This document shows, one piece after another, positions 41,301 to 54,919 of a DNA stretch of 64,000 nt (position 1 is its first letter; each line of letters starts with the position of its first letter). A program made the position numbers and the translations under genes. The notes under the pieces are model-generated. The model had not been told where the DNA came from. It saw only the letters and a program-made list of their open reading frames with translations, and did not search any database. The stretch comes from Protula sp. h YS-2021 (Eukaryota; Annelida; Polychaeta; Sabellida; Serpulidae): contig OX457031.1 of assembly GCA_949752745.1 (NCBI GenBank), forward strand, positions 21,014,199 to 21,078,198. The letters are read 5' to 3'.

Positions 41301-44056
41301 GCCATGTATAGGTTCAAGGTGGATGGATCTGTAATAAATAATTTCCCTTTTTTAATTAACACTATTTAATGAGTGCATTCATCGTAGATCTGCGGAGCAA
41401 GAAGGCAATACACAACAGATGGAGCCGCCCGAAGAGGTTGGCTGTTGGGCAATAACGAATTCATGTGCTTACCATCATGTCCACAATAAATATTCATGAA
41501 GTCGTACTCTCTCTCCAGATCAAAGCTGTCCGTCCAGGCCTGTATGGCATACCCATCTCCCGCCGCAATAATCCAGCACTTATAATTCTCACTACACAGA
41601 TAGACCAAATACAAACCATTACATGTACATACTGTAATACACAGAACTTAGATGTGTTGTCGGTCCCGACGGCGAATCTAAGGAAAACTGTCTGGCCTTA
41701 ATGTAAAAGACAGGATGTATTACAGTTTGCCTTTGCGCTTCCTCTAGCACCTCAAACCCATGGTTAGAATTAGTCTTCGTAAAGAGTGCGACATTGCTTC
41801 AACTTTGGATATACGCCGGATCAACACCGAGTTTCGGCTGATTGATATAGATGTCGGGAAAGCGACGTTGTGCAGACGGAGTGGAAACTTTGAGACAGAA
41901 TTACCCTCTAAATAGTGACAATCAAAGATGTCGTGGTCACCCTTTTGTCGAAGTACCCCCACCAGTGACGCAGAATATGTATAAATGTTTCAGGCGGGTA
42001 AAAACTTGCGCACTCCTCAAATTCCCATATTTTACATCCTAATTTTGGTTGATTTTTCATGGCTTTCATATAATATGACGGGGTTGTTGTTGAGTTGTTT
42101 GTCCCGTCGCCTTTTCCACGCCTATGCAATGTCGATTTTTCAACGCTTACTCAACGTGACAACAGAGTTGTTGCATAGACGTCGGAGAAATTGGAATATT
42201 GAGACTAAATGCAGCGTCTAAAGTACTCAATGCATAGTCAATGTTGTTTAGACGTTTCTCTTTGGTCGTGACCAATCAAAAGTAACCTACAACCAGACTT
42301 AATGTTTCAAAGGTAGGTTTACTTCACAACCTCAAATCGACATTGAATCGACGTAGGAATGTTTACTGGGATAGTGAGGTTTACAACAGTCGGAGAACCA
42401 ACAAATAGAAAACCGGGGGAAACGAATATGATCTTAAAATTACATTGACAAGAAATTTAAAATTATGCTACTTATACAGATTATACGATCTTACGAAATG
42501 AGGGGATAAAGGAGACCGGTGAAAGACCCGGACTTTTTAGTAAGAAAACACTTTTCGTTCAGGAGCCTTTACGATTGATTTGTCACCCAAAATCGCTTTG
42601 AAATTAAACAACAGTTGTATGACAGCAGTACTTTCCATAAGAGAATAATAAGCAAAAATAACGGGTTTATGAAATTATACAATGACGTGATAACCCGTTG
42701 GCTGCGGGGTTGTCTACGTGGAAAAGTGTCATAAGCTTGGACTGGGGCCTACAGCATTCTTTTAGAAAAAAGCCTCTTTAGAAGGATACCACCTTAAACA
42801 AAATTTTTGGAAAAAGCTCCTCCCCCCTCCGCCCTCCCCCGCCCAAAAAAGGGGGGCGTGTCAAAAGAATATAACAGAAGACATACTGGCCGTAGTTCTC
42901 TTCTCCATATTCGTCGTGTGAGTCAAAACTCCCGACAGTGCCATTTACAGCCGTCAGTTCCGTGCACCCTGAATAAGAAATATCCATCGTTGACGTCATG
43001 AGGAAACATATGGTATGTGCACACAAAGTTTCTTGTAAAACGAATCTCAAATGTATTTCTTTGAAAATTTGCCTAAGTTAAGGATTATAAAAAAAATAAA
43101 TTCAGGTATAACAGCATGGGGTACATTTGGGAACCAGCCCCAAAGACAATTCGGTCTCACAGCGATGTCAATTGCTAGTTTAAACTGGGAATTTGACTTT
43201 ATTTTTAACACATATTAGGCATAAAAGAGTTCCCATGTTGATGATGGTGCTCATGTTGTTACTTTTCATAAATAAAACTTTGATTGGATTGAAACACTTT
43301 ATTCTGTAAATATGATTCATTCAGGGTCTAATTCAACACCACTAAATACCATCTGATAACTTACAATCACAAAGTTCTTCTCACTTTTCTTGGTTAATTT
43401 CGCTACTTTTCAAGCAATACATAAAAGTTTTATAAATTTCGAGGTTTAAGCGACAGTTCGGAAAATATTTCTGAACCATTGGACTTGTAAAAATATCGCT
43501 GAAATTTCTCGTACTGGCTTCAAATGTTACGTTTTTATTTTGGTGCCAAAAGATAGGTCGGGCAATCGGTTGGTTTGCTATGCCGCAACGACGGCGACGA
43601 GATGTTGAAATAACGTTGTTGCGATGTCGAAAAACGACCAATTAATGGTGTTGCAACAATGAGTTTATGAAATGCAATAAACTTATCCTCTAAAATGAGA
43701 TCATAACGCATATATTTGAATCTTTGAAGATCAGATAATAATTTCAATGAGGTTTTTAATAACAGAAATAAAGTAAGCAAAAAAATTTGTCTTAAAAGGT
43801 GAATTTTAATTATAAAACTTTTTTTATATTTGAAGCTACATTTGATAAAATATAGTTTTACATTGCCAAAACTGAAAATAACAGAACTTCAGTTTACAAA
43901 ATGTTGCCACAATTGTTGTGCTTTTTTGCACAAAACGACCAAGTAGTATTAAAATATACCAATGAGGTTTTTTTTGCATGATGTTTTTTGAAATTACTTA
44001 CCACGAACTGTTCCGCATAACCCAATCACTATGAAAAGTATGAACTTAAGTGTCAT
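38367..44056 (-). CDS. CUB-domain single-pass membrane protein, divergent CUB
   Basis: Minus-strand exons are 44056-44002, 42968-42887, 41591-41473, 40187-40038 and 38830-38367. All are GT..AG with phases 1,2,1,1, the same plan as the plus-strand CUB gene; exon 4 is 150 nt in both. They encode 289 residues. A signal peptide (1-18, MTLKFILFIVIGLCGTVR) is followed by a CUB domain (19-136) with KCWIIAAGDG, REYDFMNIYCG, GEYHGSNG and MFVEFITDHSVSRGGFRFNY. An acidic stalk DCIDWDEWED follows, then a transmembrane helix at about 173-197 (AVIAGIVFGVLFAVIILGAI) and a Met/Pro/Gly-rich tail ending near a PPGY motif. Cysteines normally forming the second CUB disulfide are missing (see findings). Large introns hold two dispersed repeats. 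Function as a cell-surface binding or adhesion protein is inference from the CUB. Confidence 0.88.
39235..39405. repeat. TGACCTTGACCTT-type repeat segment
   Basis: Within the last intron of the minus-strand CUB gene, words such as CCTTGATCTTGATCTTGAGG, CCAGGTCAAAGGT, GGTGACCTTGACCTTC and CAAGTTCGAGGTCG occur close together. This style is familiar from interspersed repeats of molluscs. Borders are uncertain. Confidence 0.45.
39503..39862 (+). repeat. CAACGT-rich dispersed repeat, copy F (partial)
   Basis: This partial copy carries TTGGATAGACGTCGGGAGAG near the left and the family end CGTCGCAATGTTTGCTGGG at 39842-39860. It lies in the last intron of the minus-strand CUB gene. A 28-bp exact tandem duplication (39774-39801 and 39802-39829, TGCAACTTTTTAGAAAGTCA) lies just before its end. 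Confidence 0.65.
41790..42370 (+). repeat. CAACGT-rich dispersed repeat, copy C
   Basis: It contains GATGTCGGGAAAGCGACGTT, the family middle block ACTCCTCAAATTCCCATATT, and ends CGACGTAGGAATGTTTACTG GG. It is inserted in the second intron of the minus-strand CUB gene. Confidence 0.75.
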
Positions 44057-45146
44057 TTTTTCTAGAATATTTTAAAATGTTTTCCGCAGACACAAAGTTG
44101 GTATTCGCTCCAAATAATTCACCATATTAATGTCCTATGACCTAAATAAACACATATGCTGTTTTGGCACTGAGGGCATACACCGTAGATTTACTCAAGG
44201 ATTCTCATTTTGCTTTGAGAAGAGAAATAATAGTGAAAAGACATGGACAATGGGATAGCCATAACCCGTCGATATATTTTGCGACCATTCTCTGCTTTTG
44301 ATGCAGTTCTGTCGCATCTGCTTATTATCCACTAACAATTGTATGGATCTCCATTATTAATTATAACAGCTGTTTGAAATCTTTAATAGTTATAGATATT
44401 TTTATTTATTTTTAGATACCTGCAATTGTTGGAAGATATAACACAATTGTGAACAATTTAAAGACAAAGGTAATGATAAGTAGAGATAGATTATTGACAT
44501 ATTGATTTCCTTAGCTTATTTACATATATACCTTAGTGCTGAATAACTGTAAAAGGATACAGCAAATAGACACAAGGTCTATATAAATAACTAGTAGATA
44601 TCTAAAGATGAGGAAAACTATATTTGATAAACCACAGATACTTTTCACTCCAGCCGACAAATCAGCAATTGAATGTATCTGTTGTTAAGATCGACAGATT
44701 AATTAAATTAGTATTGTTTTTATCTTGGATATTATATTATTAGTGAATTAATTATTTGAATTGAATTTTTAATTGAGCTGTGCAACTTAAATCCTACTCA
44801 TTTAGATGAGTTTGAGTATCTCAAATTACTTATAAACACATTATTAATAAGTGCTTCACACATTTTAATGGCATTTAGGAAGCATTCTCACACAAAGAAA
44901 ATGAAGCTTCCCGATTCACGTAGCTGTTGTTTTGTTGGCAGGTTCTGTGGGATATTTGCTGTGATGACGCGCCAGGGTTAATTATATAACAGAACCGTTA
45001 TATAACATGCCAAAAAGATAAACAAACCATACACATATATATCGCATGTTACATAACATAAAGTATAAGCAGTGCAAATGGGATCTTAGGAATCACTCAT
45101 CCGGAAACAAAGCATGGTATTGACCCAGGGGAACTTCATAAGAAAA
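44057..45146. other. Upstream region of the minus-strand CUB gene
   Basis: The promoter of the minus-strand CUB gene should lie just right of 44056. No other gene was recognised in this AT-rich stretch. Confidence 0.4.
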
Positions 45147-45570
45147 CCCAGTAAACATTGCAACGTTCAAACAACGTTGGAGAGACGTTGCAACCGACAT
45201 TGAATCAACGTCAGATTTTGGTTGATCAGGGAAATCGAAACAACGTAGGGTGTTCTTATCACTCCTACATCCAAGTACTTGGAATTTATGTGAAGTCAAT
45301 TTTCATAAATATTTTTTAAAAGCAGATGGGACAAAATTTTGCGCGCTCCAGAAATTCCCATATGTTACGTCCTCATTTATTTTCGTCTTTTTTCGATGTG
45401 ACCTGTCATGGCTTCCATTCCCGGTGAGCGATAACATGATGAGATTCTTGTTTGGTTGTGACCCCAACGTCTATTCAACGTCACACCATAAACGTTCAAA
45501 AGCAAAGTCTAAACAACTTTGCTTATCCAACGTCTATTCAACGTTGTGTCAAAGAAATTGTATAAACGTT
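45147..45570 (+). repeat. CAACGT-rich dispersed repeat, copy D
   Basis: It starts CCCAGTAAACATTGCAACGT and continues with CAACGTTGGAGAGACGTTGC. It has the middle block TGTTACGTCCTCATTTATTT and GTGACCTGTCATGG shared with copy A. The right end is diverged. Confidence 0.7.
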
Positions 45571-46039
45571 GATCTATGGAGTGAAACGCGTTCTGGGACT
45601 TACTTTTTCGCAAAGAGTAATTTGAACCATTTAAAAGCACGATTGGGTTTCATATCGGGTTTCGATTAAAATGATTGGGTCGAGCGCTCCACCATGCATT
45701 TAATCCTCATTTTCTTCTAAACATGATAAGACAAAATTAATTGACAGTTTGGAGCCAAAGTTCTGAATCTATCTTTTGAAACAATATATAATACTCAAGT
45801 CATGCTATTGCTCAAATGTCGTTTACAAACGGTTATGCCCCTCCGTCCGTCCATGTGGGGACCTTACCCTCGACAGTATCTAATTTTGTTTTCACTTTGT
45901 TCCCCAAAACAACTCGTTAAAAATTAAACTCTGCATTCGCCAAAATTTACTAATATATTGCCCATGGTGCTGTTAGAATTTATTAGTAACAGTAAATATT
46001 GTAAAGTTTCACAAACGTCTGGTTTGGCTGATTATATCT

Positions 46040-46632
46040 AGAAGGTCTACCTGCCCACTTGTTTAGAATTCGGTTGAGCAACGTCTAACAGACGAGAAAA
46101 TATTAATGTAGAATTACGGTCTGGATGGTGATAATCATAAGGTGTCTTGGTCACCCCCCCATACCCCTTCAAACGCAGGGTCATCCAATAAGACAGGATA
46201 TGAATATAGCAATTTTATGGAATAATTTTTCAAAAGTAGGCGCGAAAAGCTTACGCGCTTCTAGCGCGCTCCTGATACCTTTGCTACATTCATTTCTGAC
46301 GTTAATACCACGTCGATTTTCCGTAGTTTACTTAATACTGCACCAAAGACAAAAAGCAACGTCCAAACAACGTCATTTATTCAATGTCTAGTCAAGGTCG
46401 AGTGAAGGTTGATTATATATCTATACAACGTCGATTTTTTAAGTCTATTCAACGCTGCAACAAAGACATTGTTAGAGGTCGAAAAGTGGGGTTTTGGTTA
46501 AGCGACGATCAAGCAACGTTGCTTATCCAACATCTAATCAACCAAATTACAACCAGATTTGATGCTGTTGGGTTCGGTCGACGTCTCAACCCCAAATCGA
46601 CGTTAAATTAAATTGACGTCGGAATGTCAACT
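46040..46632 (+). repeat. CAACGT-rich dispersed repeat, copy E
   Basis: It shares GTCTTGGTCACCC, GCGCGCTCCTGATACC, and many AACGTC words with copies C and F, and ends near CGACGTTAAATTAAATTGAC GTCGGAATGT. It is the most diverged of the long copies. Confidence 0.65.
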
Positions 46633-47434
46633 TGTACAAAGCATTGCAAAGGCTATGTTAACAAGAGTTTTCTTTCAATTGACATTGTGACATTACTTTT
46701 AACAAGCACGTTTTACTTTTAACGTTCTCAGACAACTTTTTTCAACAACACGTTCAATTAGTTTTGATATGAATAACAGGAACCAGACGATAATTCTTGT
46801 GCTTAGTGTAGATCTTTGGTCTTTTAACCAGGGACTTCATCCCGGCTGCTTGGGCCTTACAGGCATATTCCCGTCAAGCACCGAGAGACTGAAATCAAGC
46901 ATGCTCATTGGGTAGAGCTGATGTAACACTGCTTTACCAAATGCATTGGCAGAGAACAATGGGCTTTTGAAGTGACGCAGATATCAGTTTAATTACGTCA
47001 TTTGAAAGACATGTGGAACTCACTATGATATTCAGACGATTGCTCAAGTCCTGCAGGAAAATTTGATTTTTTCATAGACAGCGTTCCCTTACACATCTTT
47101 CTGAAATAGTGGTGAGGTCCTCATCATAACTGGCCAGCGGGAACTACATTCGAAGTTGCTGCAATATTTTTTACTTGTAAAATTTATCATCAAAATCGGT
47201 TTTAACTGTGATATCATTCACTCGCGACAGATTGACTGACTTGGTCTATTCCCAAAAATGTGGTCGATTGTCTGTCGTGGTATCTCAACAACAAAAGAAG
47301 CGCCCGGTTGTAAAAATCGCAATATTTTCTTTCATAGATTTTTGTACCAGAATATTTGCTACACACACTTGAAATAGAGCTTAACTAGGATACTTCTACA
47401 CATGATAAGTTAGAAAAATTCAGCACGTCATGGC
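46633..47434. other. Gene-free spacer
   Basis: No gene was seen; the left end of the Tc1-like element may lie here but its inverted terminal repeat was not found. Confidence 0.4.
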
Positions 47435-48401
47435 TCACTTCACATGGCAAAAGTGTCCAACAAAATATCCAGTCACAGCTCTCAATAACCCGTGTGTCCG
47501 CCGTTGGCGTTGATAACTGCCGAGCAACTGCGCCTCATTGGCGTAACCAAACGCTGAATGTGGACGGTATGTATGCGGTGCTACTCCTTCACGAGAGCTT
47601 GGTGTAGCTTTGACATAAACGGGGGTGAAGTCGTCGACGGAGCGCCCGACCCAAAGCATCTCAATGTTTCCATTGGGTAGAAGTTCGGGCGAAAACGCAG
47701 ACCATGGTAAAATTTCAATATACTTGCTTGAATATAATCCATGCATGGGATTGTTTTGACAAGCTGTGGCAGAAACAGAGGACTCCAGAAGTTGTTTTCG
47801 ACAATGTAGGACTGTCAGATTTCCTTTGATGAAACGGAGTTTAGTCCTAAATCCGAAAGCAATTCCACCCCAGACCATGGCGCTTTAGCCTCTTTATCGG
47901 GGTCATGGAGGCAGCCATTACTAAAGCGTTAGCCCTACCTGTGTCAATTGTGTAAGCATTCATCAGAGAAATCAAGACAAAAACGTGCTTCGTCAGTAAA
48001 AAGAACTCTATATCATTCACTTTGTCTCCGATGAACATGATTGCAGTTAATGGTATTCCGCGATGTGTACGTCGACTTCGAATATCATGTTGGTGAAGAT
48101 GCCTTCTTACATTTTTGTACTTATTCGGTTACCGCAACGTTTCGGAAGAGCAGCAACGGTTCAAGTTGCATGTTGAAACATGGTTCTAAGGGTTGACTTT
48201 TTCTAGATATATCGGTCTTCCTGAGGAGTGTTTACCTGAGGTTTACCTGAACGCAGCCCATCCAGTGTCTCTAAACCGGATTGGTAGGTGTCGAATAGTC
48301 GTTTCGTTTACACCAAAGTGCTCCGCAACATTAATTTGGGTCAACCTGCTCTCTAGCATTCCGACCGCGCACTCTCTATCAACTTGTGACAGCCGAGGCA
48401 T
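47435..48401 (-). pseudogene. Decayed Tc1/mariner-type transposase
   Basis: The minus strand begins at 48401 with MPRLSQVDRECAVGMLESRL and an N-terminal helix-turn-helix (VAEHFGVNETTIRHL), typical of Tc1-like transposases. Further on come VLFTDEARFCLDFSDE (first catalytic Asp region, about 47990-47950) and MVWGGIAFGFRTKLRFIKGN (from 47878). LPWSAFSPELLPNGNIEMLW lies in the last third. Stops and frameshifts break it into at least three frames, and the segment expected to carry the second catalytic Asp (H-D-N-A-R-P-H in the family) is lost. The element is inactive. Confidence 0.88.
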
Positions 48402-50971
48402 CGTACTCAGTCGAGGAAATTTCAATATTTGTATGTCTTTATCTAATCAAACTTAACCTTCACGCTGCATTTAAATTTGTGCCATGTGTGTTTTTCTTAC
48501 TGCTCCGAACACAGTGTGAAAGGGACCGGATGATTGAATAGAACAATATTTTAAATCAATTAATGTAATTTTCACCAAACAAACAGAGGTCAAGAACAGA
48601 AGCATACTCATGCTCATGAGGAAAATCATTCAAGGTGTCCCTAAGCGCCAAAATCGAAAAGTACGCTACAAAAAACACCGAGCCTTTCTTTTGTTGTTGA
48701 TTATATTTTCATGTTTAGTTTTTCATTAAGAAATAGCATCCAGTGATGCAAACATCAATGCCTCCGTTTTATCATCTTTCATGCGTATGACCCTCACCCC
48801 TCGTGGTGCAGATTCACAGACGACTGTTCTATTTATTCCCACTGCACGTTACGATTTTTGCTTCATAAATCCTCCCAGACAAAAGTTAATTTTTCAAATT
48901 TTCAGAGATTTCAGGTACTCTTTAAACATCTTTGGTATTTGGATTATTCCATTTTAATACAAAATTTGGGAATTTGAAATATCTCGTTGAAGAATTATGA
49001 TCTCATTTGATGGATTTTATTTTAATAGAATCATTAAAATATGAAGGCATTACAATACTAGCAGGGTAGAATTGTGAATCACGAATTAGGTCACGGCACT
49101 TAATTTATTTATTTATTAGCATTTTTCAGCCTAGTTCTCAAACTAGTTTCAAACTTTTTCTCTGAACAAACTCACGAAACGGAAGGAAAATATAAAACAG
49201 AGGGATCTATCGTATGAATTGAATACAATATACAATATATTATTACAAAGACATAGCTACATTTAACTGATTTTTTGGAATGGTTAGTGCAAACTCTATG
49301 ATTTCTCTTGATTTTATCTTCTGCTTAGCTTCTGTTTCTAAAGTTATGCTTATACCGGTCTTTTTTCTGGGGATGGGGGTATTAGATCTGCAAGCGTTTC
49401 TTTGCAAACCATTTCTAACTCAGATTATTCCACACATATGACGCTACAGTAATTGACTGTCTTACTGTAACAAAAAACTCTTCCTGTCATTTTGCATATT
49501 CTTTACATAATCACTTCTACTTACATACACCAGTCACTTGGCATAGTCTTTCCAAGAACTTGTAATCTCATTCATAACAAGCAATCAACAGAAAGATTTT
49601 GGTTATTTACCAAGGACATTTCTCGAAGATATGTGTGTCGTATTGTTAGTGTTTTATTAAACTCTAGTAACAGCACAGTGATATTGTCCACATGTAATGT
49701 CCCCCTCTAACTAAAAATATATGTGAACAAAGACATTTAGTCTGCGAATTCTCTATTGTTTTTCATATTTGTTATTCTTCTGTCTTTCCAATCAAGTTTG
49801 AATGTGACTACTTGACATTAACAGATGGACTGGAAGAAGTCAGGCTATCTATTGAACCTGCCAAATTGTTTATTGTTTTTACTTACGAAAAGGAACAACA
49901 GGGTTCAAATTAAAATGAAAAACGTTAGCCATCAGACCACCCTTTTTAGTTTCACGTTATGTGTCACTGAATGCCCTAGCGCTAGTTAAAAGCATAGAGA
50001 TGACATAATCGGTGTACTGTACAACGAAATTGTGTTTAAAATGCTAATCGAATGTAGAATTTAGAAAATATTTAAAATAGCGCCAAATGTCTGTGCGTTG
50101 TATTCACTTTCTGATCCTCCCTAAAAATGTCCTTGTCAATTTTATTTTTTATATCTGGGGTTGGAAATATATTAAATTTGGATATGCTCACGATATGATA
50201 TGGACCTTGTGTAATCAGATACCCTTTTAGGTAAACTTTATGTTTTGCACTTTTCATGAAAAAAAATTTTCAGAGCTTCATGCGAATCAATACGAATATA
50301 AACAAAATATGTTTTTCATTTTTCTTTTATAAACAAACATGTGTTTACATTTATGTGACACAGTGACTGCGAATTTAGTAGGAGTTATTGGTGTGGGCAG
50401 AGAAGAGAGGGAGATTCAATGTGCCCCACACGTACTACAGGACTGATTACAATGGTGCATTTTGCCAGCAAAACGTGGTAACGGTGGACTCTCTTTGGGG
50501 CAACCGTTTATGCCTTCATTTTGGTTGAACATTCCACATTTACAGCGAAATTGTGTCATTTTCCAGCAGAAGGTTGCTGCTTTTCTTTTCTTCTGATAAT
50601 TTTCGTTTTATCTTTTTAAGTCAATTTAAATTTTAAAATATTTGACTCAACACTCCTCATTTAGAATGAAGTGTATCATTGGCTTTAATGTTTGAAATTA
50701 AACCATTATACAGTTACTTCTGAATTAAAACCACAATCGGCAAACCAACAAAAAAACTTCCTAATATGGAAGTAGTCTTATTTTTATCACTGTAGCTATA
50801 ACAATGTGACCGCACAACATTGGTCATACTTCAGAGCTGGTCTTAATGTATAGGTGGTCTTATCGAGACTCCCCTCTCTACAATGTTAAATAACAATACG
50901 TAAGAAATATCTTAAAAATTCAAGTGCTTTCCGTGATGGTTTTCAAAAATGAGCATTTATTACCGTAAAGG
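48402..50971. other. Gene-free spacer
   Basis: AT-rich sequence without recognisable exons, RNA genes or clear repeats. The 3' UTR of the following minus-strand gene is at the right end; an AATAAA (minus) lies within 15 bases of its stop. Confidence 0.45.
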
Positions 50972-52565
<1,594 letters not shown>

Positions 52566-54251
52566 GTTTTATTCGTTTATTCTGATAAAATTGATGAAAC
52601 CATGCAAATTACAGTTTGACGTCTCTCTGAAGATATCTGTATCCTCTTCTATTAACGTTCAGCCAAAATATGGCTTCATAACAACTGTATGTACTTCACA
52701 GCTCAACGCATATTTTAATGTAATTATCATAAAAATAACTTATTAATATTTTCTTAATGACTGTTTTTTTTTATTTGGTGGGTGTTTTTAATGATTTGAC
52801 GATTATAATCTCGCACTGCTGATTTAGCCACTGGCAACACCACCCTTATCAATAGCCCATATCCACACAATGGAAATACTTCGCTGAAAACAGATTAGGC
52901 TTAGTTTGCCTGAAATAACAGTAGATCAAGCAGTGTTTAGTAATTGCACGGATCTTTATATCTTTTAGTTGCATTGAACCGGAAATATAATCTCATGTTA
53001 TTGATAATATATGCTTGCTATTCTTGTATAATTTTTGGCACAGCTGCCAATATTGAATTATGACAGAAATTTTGCAAATCCGAATGTTTGGGTATATTCT
53101 TATGTCAGTAACATTCAGATATACAAGATAAAATTTAAGATAACTTAAAATCTGCGAATTTTTTATATAGAGAAATCAGCCAGTGACACCACAGAGTAGT
53201 TTCCGATATTTTGAATTCCATAACCGGCATCGCTACAGGGAAGAATTTAGGCACAGCAGTGAGCGCGGCAGACCTTTTCACATGATCCCTAAATTACAAT
53301 GTAAAATACCAGTGCATTCTCACAAAAATTTTAGAAATATAAATTGAAAGATTTCAAGAACAAAATTTAAACATTTTGCACTGATACAACATTCTGTAGG
53401 TTATTATTTTTTGAAGTGATGGTGGGGGGCGGGGGGGTATTTAATATACGGTGCAATATCTTCAGATCAACACGACATGTCAACAAAAAGTAAAATAATT
53501 CTCGAAACAGAGTTTTTTATTTTATCAAACCTTTGAAAACAGGCACGGATCCAGGAGTAAGAAGGGGCTACTGGACTAGCTGCTGCCAAGGAACTATCCT
53601 CGCTCGTTTTCACCCCTCCACTGGTGAGGAGGGGGGGGGGTGTCAAAGTTCCCGGATCTTCGACAGAATTATAAACAACAAATATGAAAACAACATTTTT
53701 GGTTCCATACTTTAATGTTGGTTTAACCACACATTCTACTCAGTCATAAGGACAAGATTTTCTAAAGTATAAGCAGCTCTCGACAACGGTGCTTCTTTTG
53801 GTTAAACTCAGTTTTACTCAGTGTAAGAATTAAAAAAAAAAGGTATTTTATCAAAATATTGTAAGTGTTTTTTGCAAGAACCGCTGTACTTTGTCCTCAA
53901 TCGAGCCCTCTGTTACTAAGAGCTCCCTTGAAATTTTTCGAAGTTAAATGGCTGTTACCTGAATTTTTAAAAGCACTCGACCTCGATTTCATTCGATTTA
54001 AGAGATGAATTTGAGAAAAAAATCGAAAATTTCTGGGACCAAGAGATCAGTAGGTGGCAAATAGCTTCCAACTCTTATGCTCGAAAGTCTTAAATTAATG
54101 AAATATACTGGCCTTCACCCCTACCCCTTCAAAAACTTAGAAATCCACGCATGAAGGTCTATTTTGTGTGTGTCGGAATAGCCATTAAATATGATTTGCA
54201 CTGTAGTGAATATGATAAACTTAAGCTGGAAATGCTATCATATAAATGCAA
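52566..54251. other. Spacer between two tandem paralogues
   Basis: It should contain the promoter of the left gene and the 3' UTR of the right one. No further exon was recognised. A G tract lies near 53630. Confidence 0.45.
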
Positions 54252-54703
54252 TTAAAAGTTTAAAGCTAAATCATTTCGTCCATAGTCATATCTCGCTTTG
54301 GTTGGCTGAGATGGTCTTCGCTTGCTCTGTTCTGGAAACTGCCAAGCTTCTGCGATGGACATCTTCTGTTCCATGGGTCCATTTACCGGTGCTGTTTTCT
54401 TGTGTTTATGTATTACACAGCAACAAATGCAAGCGATCAGCATAAGAGCAAGCAAGATTGCCCCCACGACAGATACTATTACGTAAAACGCAAGGTGGTC
54501 GGTGAAGCTTTCGTCACCGCTCGCTCTGCGCATGCGTGGAACCACATCAGTTTCTTTTGCATCTGAAAATTGAAAATACAATATTTTTGTCGTAAGCTTT
54601 TGTTTATCCTCGGCATTCTGTCGTCAGTTATACCTTCCCCAACCCCCTCCCCCCCTCCCCTCCCACCACACCCACCTCTGAACCAACAGTACTTTTAGCG
54701 TTG

Positions 54704-54789
<86 letters not shown>

Positions 54790-54919
54790 GATGCGAGGTA
54801 CTGATTTTTGCTCGCACATATTTGATAATTCTATGTATCATGCACTTACCGTTTGCCGTTACAGTTCCAATTACAAACAAATTAACAATAAACAGAACCA
54901 CGCCTTTTGCATGGAACAT
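54252..54919 (-). CDS. Small single-pass membrane protein, tandem paralogue
   Basis: Minus-strand exons are 54919-54850 (signal peptide MFHAKGVVLFIVNLFVIGTV followed by TAN) and 54562-54252, joined in phase 1, for 126 residues. Exon 1 is 70 nt, exactly as in the neighbour. The ectodomain is about 25 residues with a furin-type RMRR at 33-36 and an RASGDESF stretch. The transmembrane helix (about 49-69) ends in CICCCVIHK, identical to the neighbour over eight residues. The tail is only about 50 residues, basic, with SKRRPSQP, and lacks the N/Q-rich region of its paralogue. Role unknown. Confidence 0.8.
54705..54786. repeat. TA dinucleotide microsatellite
   Basis: About 80 bp of pure (TA)n lies in the single intron of the 54.3-54.9 kb gene, mirroring the (AT)n in the intron of its paralogue. 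Confidence 0.97.

Noticed and set aside
43540..43645. Additional copy of the CAACGT repeat family
   Set aside because: Only a few AACG/GACG words match; no family ends or middle block.
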